A stretch of 9,762 nt of DNA, taken from the NCBI GenBank assembly GCA_964624825.1, contig CAZUYD010000046.1, positions 1-9,762 of the forward strand. The letters run 5' to 3'. Position numbers and translations under genes: made by a program. Below, in pieces: positions 6,814 to 9,762 of this stretch (position 1 is its first letter; each line of letters starts with the position of its first letter). The stretch comes from Enorma sp964624825. GTDB taxonomy: Bacteria > Actinomycetota > Coriobacteriia > Coriobacteriales > Coriobacteriaceae. The notes below the pieces were generated by a model, which made no database searches, had not been told where the DNA came from, and saw only the letters and a list, made by a program, of their open reading frames with translations.

Positions 6814-8361
6814 CTAGGCAATCGGTAGCCTGCAGCAAAACACGGTACCGTGCTCCGCATCGCTCGTCGCCGCGAGCGAACCGCCGAGCTCTTCGGCGAT
6901 GCCATGGGCGATGGAGAGACCCAGCCCGTGACCCTGCGCATCACCATCCGTGCGCGACCGAGCCCGGTCGGCTCGATAGAAGCGGTCGAACAGATGCTCG
7001 AGCTCGCCTGCGTCGATGACCGGGCCAGCGTTTGCTACCGTGAGCTGCGCCGAGCCGTCTGCGCGGGTCAGCTGGATTCGGACGGGCTCGGCAGGGTCGG
7101 CGTACTTGCATGCGTTGTCGAGCAGGATGCGCACCAAGCGAGCGGCGGCATCGGTGCTCGCCGTTACCCGCAGGCCAGGCTCGACCTCGGTCTCAAACGC
7201 GATGCCCCGCTCGAAGGCGATCGACTCGAACTGCAGCACCTCGCCATCGACAACCTGCGAGAAGTCGATTGCGACAGCCTCCTGCGCATGCACGCCCTCG
7301 TCGATCCGCGCAAGTTCGAGCAGCTCCTGCACCAGGTGCTGCATCCGCCGCGCCTCGCGCTGCGTGCTTTCGACCCAGCTGCGCTCCTCGTCGATGGTGC
7401 TCGAAGCATGCGAGAGCAGAATCGAGTTGTTGGCGAGAATGACCGTGAGCGGCGTTTTCAGATCGTGCGATGCGTCGGCAACGAACCGGCGCTGCTTGCT
7501 CCACGCCTCCTCGACGGGACGAAGCGCCCAGCGCGAGAAGAAGATGCTGATGGCCAAAAACAGGAACAGCACGCAGACGCCGGCAACCACCAGCGTTGGG
7601 ATGAGCGCCCGCCACGAGCTGGCAGACCCCATATCGGCAAACGCCACGATGAGCGAGCCGTCATCGAGCGTCTTGGCCTGATAGAACAACCCCAGCGCGC
7701 TGAGGGTGCCGGTATCGCTCGCGCTCGCATCTAACTCCTCAAAAGCCTGCGTCAGCACGTCATTGGATAGCGTGGCCGACATATCGGACGGCAGCGCTGT
7801 GAAGCTGCCGTCTCGCGTGCGCAGATAGACCGCCACAGGGATGCGCTGGTCGCCCCCGGCGGTACCGCCGATTTCGGGCAAGGTCAGCATGGTGGATTCA
7901 ACATCGGCGGCTAATGTCTCAGCGGCCTCGGCAGCCGCTTCGTCGGCATCGGCCGCGGCGTTAGCATCCGTCCCGTCAACGCTGGCATCGTCGGCGCTAG
8001 CATCGGCGGCGCTGGTGCCATCGGTGCCGACGTCATCGGCCGCGTCGGCGGGCATCTTGCCGGCGGCGTCCGTTGTATCAGCGGTATTCGCGGCGGCCTC
8101 GTCATCCGACTCATCGGTGGCGGAGCCGTCGAACGCATCACCTGCGACCTCCGCGGCAGTGGAGGCACTGCCTTCAAGCCCGGTCAGATGCGGCAGCACG
8201 TCCTTCTCGACACGCGCGAGCTCGTCCTCGAGCTGGTTGAACACCGTCCTGACATTCTGCTGATATGTGAACGTTCCGATGGCACCGAGCCCGAGCACCA
8301 CAACCGCCGTCGCCATCGCCATGTTGAGGATGATGAATTTTCGCCGCAACTTCTGCAGCAT
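6814..8361 (-). CDS. Membrane sensor histidine kinase
   Basis: A 515-residue kinase that autophosphorylates and should pass phosphate to the regulator encoded immediately upstream. Layout: short basic N-terminus, membrane segment at 10-32, extracytoplasmic region 33-252, second membrane segment at 253-275, dimerisation/HisKA with FVADASHDLKTPL (H299), and an ATPase domain with N box RILLDNACKYA (N416), NAGPVI, F box LFDRFYRADRAR and GHGLGLSIAHGI (477-488). The linker from the second membrane segment to HisKA is only about 12 residues (ALRPVEEAWSKQRR), too short for a normal HAMP domain. The sensor region holds an Ala/Asp/Ser/Thr-rich low-complexity stretch (about 65-152), followed by a more ordered part (155-245). 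ATG 8361 lies 6 bases past the regulator stop, with a weak GGTAGG overlapping that stop, suggesting coupling. The signal is unknown. Confidence 0.92.
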   Translation of the reverse strand: MLQKLRRKFIILNMAMATAVVVLGLGAIGTFTYQQNVRTVFNQLEDELARVEKDVLPHLTGLEGSASTAAEVAGDAFDGSATDESDDEAAANTADTTDAAGKMPADAADDVGTDGTSAADASADDASVDGTDANAAADADEAAAEAAETLAADVESTMLTLPEIGGTAGGDQRIPVAVYLRTRDGSFTALPSDMSATLSNDVLTQAFEELDASASDTGTLSALGLFYQAKTLDDGSLIVAFADMGSASSWRALIPTLVVAGVCVLFLFLAISIFFSRWALRPVEEAWSKQRRFVADASHDLKTPLTVILANNSILLSHASSTIDEERSWVESTQREARRMQHLVQELLELARIDEGVHAQEAVAIDFSQVVDGEVLQFESIAFERGIAFETEVEPGLRVTASTDAAARLVRILLDNACKYADPAEPVRIQLTRADGSAQLTVANAGPVIDAGELEHLFDRFYRADRARSRTDGDAQGHGLGLSIAHGIAEELGGSLAATSDAEHGTVFCCRLPIA

Positions 8362-8367
8362 AGCGGC

Positions 8368-9051
8368 CTACCAATCGCCGTCGACCAGCCGATACCCCAC
8401 GCCGCGCAGCGTATCGATGTGCGCCCGTGAACCTAAAAATACCAACTTCTTGCGCAGAAACGAAATATACGCCTCGACATTGTTGCTCTCGACGTTCGAA
8501 TCGGCACCCCAAACACGCTCGATGAGCATCTCCTTCGACGCCACGCGACCGCTCTCGGCGCCGGTGATGAGAATCTGCGCGATATCGCGCTCGCGGTTGC
8601 TCAGGTGGATGGTCTTGTCGCCGCACGAGAGGTCGCCGGTCTCGAGGTTCAGGCTCACATCGGCAAAGGCGGCGACCTCGAACACGACCTCGCCCTGCCG
8701 ACGCAAGAGGGCGCGCAGATGAGCCAGGAGCTCGGCTGGCGAGAATGGCTTGGTCATGTAGTCGTCGGCTCCGCTATCCAAACCGCGAATCTTATCGCGC
8801 ACGGCATCGCGCGCGGTGAGCAGCAGCACGGGCGTTGCGATGTTGGCGCGCCGAAGCTCGCTCACCACCTCGAAGCCATCCATGCCGGGTAGCATCACGT
8901 CGAGCACGATAACATCGTAGGTTTTAAGCTTTGCCCAGGTGAGGCCATCGGGTCCGGTGCCCACCACGTCTACGTCGTAGCGAGCCTCGCGCAAAATGCA
9001 TGCGAGCGCTTGAGCCAGCGCGTCGTCGTCTTCAACAATCAAGATCTGCAT
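8368..9051 (-). CDS. OmpR/PhoB-family response regulator
   Basis: A 227-residue DNA-binding regulator, first gene of the pair with the kinase. The receiver domain has the acidic pocket E7-D8-D9, phosphoacceptor D51 (VIVLDVMLPGMDG), T79 (LLLTARD), Y98 and K101 (DDYMTKPF). The C-terminal winged helix (about 130-225) contains LSNRERDIAQILI, VWGADSNVESNNVEAYISFLRKKL and the wing motif TLRGVGYRLV, all typical of OmpR-type members. I chose ATG 9051 over the in-frame ATG at 9075: AGGAG lies 5 bases upstream of 9051, MQILIVEDD is the normal family start, and 9075 is almost at the predicted transcription start. It probably controls its own promoter and that of the VTC gene, since both carry the same 11-base-step direct repeat. 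No specific gene symbol is justified. Confidence 0.93.
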   Translation of the reverse strand: MQILIVEDDDALAQALACILREARYDVDVVGTGPDGLTWAKLKTYDVIVLDVMLPGMDGFEVVSELRRANIATPVLLLTARDAVRDKIRGLDSGADDYMTKPFSPAELLAHLRALLRRQGEVVFEVAAFADVSLNLETGDLSCGDKTIHLSNRERDIAQILITGAESGRVASKEMLIERVWGADSNVESNNVEAYISFLRKKLVFLGSRAHIDTLRGVGYRLVDGDW

Positions 9052-9056
9052 AGAAG

Positions 9057-9061
9057 CTCCT
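9057..9061 (-). promoter_or_regulatory. Ribosome binding site deciding the response-regulator start
   Basis: AGGAG on the minus strand sits 5 bases before ATG 9051, ideal spacing. The upstream ATG at 9075 has nothing comparable. Confidence 0.7.
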
Positions 9062-9086
9062 GCAATGTATCGCATACCTATGATGC

Positions 9087-9119
9087 ATGATAGCGAAGCG
9101 TCTCAAAGAAACCTGAAAG
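9087..9119 (-). promoter_or_regulatory. Promoter and direct-repeat operator of the regulator-kinase genes
   Basis: Minus strand reads CTTTCAG (9113-9119), 4 bases, CTTTGAG (9102-9108), 9 bases, then TATCAT (9087-9092), a five-of-six match to TATAAT. The repeat step is 11 bases. It aligns with the VTC element at 14 of 20 positions, including the shared AGAC after the second repeat. A transcription start near 9080 gives a leader of about 29 bases. Binding by the adjacent regulator, giving autoregulation, is inferred. Confidence 0.65.
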
Positions 9120-9173
9120 CCGCTGCGAGCTCCCGCGCAGGCGAAAAACGAATGCGGGACAGATGCCTGCCGC

Positions 9174-9267
9174 CCTGCTACTCGCACGCCGTTGGCGCGC
9201 GGCGTGGTCACGATGGGGTCGGGCGCGTGCCATCCTGCTGCTCGCATACCGAGGCGCGCAGGCATGG
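9174..9267. repeat. Imperfect 34-bp direct repeat, 60-bp offset
   Basis: Copies start at 9174 and 9234. They share CCTGCT(A/G)CTCGCA, then CCG, GGCGCGC, GGC and TGG, matching at about 28 of 35 aligned positions with one base lost and one gained. It lies in non-coding sequence, so shared coding constraint does not explain it. Confidence 0.5.
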
Positions 9268-9350
9268 GCGCGCACGGGTGCAAACAGGCACTTCACGCGG
9301 TCACGAAATTCCAGCGCGCACGCCGAGCCTGCTTCACGCCCAGAATCCTC

Positions 9351-9387
9351 AAAAAAGTAAAAGACGCTAAAAAAGGTAAAAGACGCA
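9351..9387 (+). repeat. A-rich tandem repeat before the AAA ATPase fragment
   Basis: Two adjacent units of 18 and 19 bases, AAAAAAG(G)TAAAAGACGC plus one base, followed by AAAAGAA and ATG. The composition contrasts sharply with the GC-rich surroundings. It may be a promoter or operator region for the plus-strand gene or a scar of replication slippage. Confidence 0.65.
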
Positions 9388-9394
9388 AAAAGAA

Positions 9395-9762
9395 ATGAAT
9401 GACATTGACGCCCTCGCATACGCAGCCGACGCCATTGAAGGCTTCCCCTTCATGTTCCAGTTGGTGGGGTATCGCTCTTGGAACGCAGCAGGGTCGAGCA
9501 GCACGATATCGCTCGAACACGTACGCTGTGGAGCCCGCCTTGCCCAGGAAGAGCTTGAGGAGCGCGTGTTCGATGCAACGCTCAGCGAGCTTTCCCCTGG
9601 CGACATTGCATTCCTTGAGGCCATGGCTGAAATCGAGCCTCCCATACAGCAGCGTGATCTTAAGGAGCGGCTTGGCAAAAGCTCGAGCCATGTATCCACG
9701 TATAAGCGGCGCCTTCTTGAAAGCGGCATCATCGAAGAACCGAGGCGCGGCATGCTTACGTT
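9395..9762 (+). CDS. C-terminal part of an Orc1/Cdc6-like AAA ATPase, probably 5'-truncated; continues past window
   Basis: 122 codons from ATG 9395 to the window edge, still open. The translation starts MNDIDALAYAADAIEGFPFM, includes GFPFMFQLVGYRSW (16-29), typical of the lid region just after the nucleotide-binding core in Orc1/Cdc6-type AAA ATPases, and continues into a winged helix (LSPGDIAFLEAMAEI, then QQRDLKERLGKSSSHVSTYKRRL and a basic wing). Walker A and B motifs are absent, and an in-frame TAA at 9377-9379 blocks upstream extension. No remnant of the ATPase core is seen in other frames upstream. There is no good ribosome site (AAAAAGAA only). It is therefore most likely a decayed fragment, less likely a free-standing DNA-binding domain. 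A nearby ATG at 9399 is in another frame. Confidence 0.7.
   Translation, partial: MNDIDALAYAADAIEGFPFMFQLVGYRSWNAAGSSSTISLEHVRCGARLAQEELEERVFDATLSELSPGDIAFLEAMAEIEPPIQQRDLKERLGKSSSHVSTYKRRLLESGIIEEPRRGMLT

Larger units (their letters stand above)
9120..9394. other. Intergenic region between divergent genes
   Basis: About 275 bases with no convincing gene; short open frames on both strands have no ribosome site or recognisable motif. It holds a 34-base imperfect direct repeat (9174 and 9234) and an A-rich tandem repeat next to the plus-strand ORF. If the AAA ATPase gene was once complete, part of this stretch may mark the deletion joint. Confidence 0.5.

Noticed and set aside
9052..9075. Upstream ATG at 9075 for the response regulator
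   Set aside because: It is about five bases from the predicted transcription start, lacks a ribosome site and adds eight residues not usual in the family.
9293..9753. Minus-strand frames of 132 and 128 codons near the right edge
   Set aside because: They oppose the plus-strand frame encoding the recognisable GFPFMFQLVGYRSW and winged-helix sequence.

Overview
The window is GC-rich, with anaerobic metabolism (pyruvate:ferredoxin oxidoreductase) and cell-envelope genes of the type found in anaerobic high-GC Gram-positives. Protein style (lipoprotein signal, HAMP-less histidine kinase, strong GGAGG-type ribosome sites) fits a gut Actinomycetota of the class Coriobacteriia, such as a Collinsella or Olsenella relative. 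That assignment is inference; no rRNA or other marker is present.

Layout: everything from base 1 to 9051 is on the minus strand, so it reads right to left. A response regulator (8368-9051) and histidine kinase (6814-8361) form a tight pair. After a 113-base gap with its own promoter-like element come a VTC-domain polyphosphate-polymerase-like enzyme (5672-6700), a DUF4956 multi-pass membrane protein (4867-5562) and a beta-helix lipoprotein of the Cthe_2159/DUF4353 type (2815-4866). The last two abut exactly, stop codon against start codon. After a 363-base gap with a candidate promoter and hairpins comes nifJ (1-2451), whose 3' end lies outside the window. On the right, an A-rich gap leads into a plus-strand ORF (9395 to the edge) that matches only the C-terminal winged-helix part of an Orc1/Cdc6-like AAA ATPase.

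How the genes work together: the two-component pair looks like the local regulator of the VTC/DUF4956/lipoprotein cassette. The best evidence is a shared operator-like element, two 7-base CTTTCAG-type repeats 11 bases apart. It lies about 10 bases upstream of a -10-like hexamer both in front of the regulator gene and in front of the VTC gene. The cassette suggests a cytosolic polymer-synthesising enzyme, a membrane partner and an extracytoplasmic acidic beta-helix lipoprotein, under phosphorelay control. The product (polyphosphate or another polymer) and the signal are unknown.

The most unusual non-coding structure is a degenerate tandem array, six 10-base half-repeats at 17-18-base steps (35-base period). 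It fills the VTC-DUF4956 gap and runs into the VTC stop codon.
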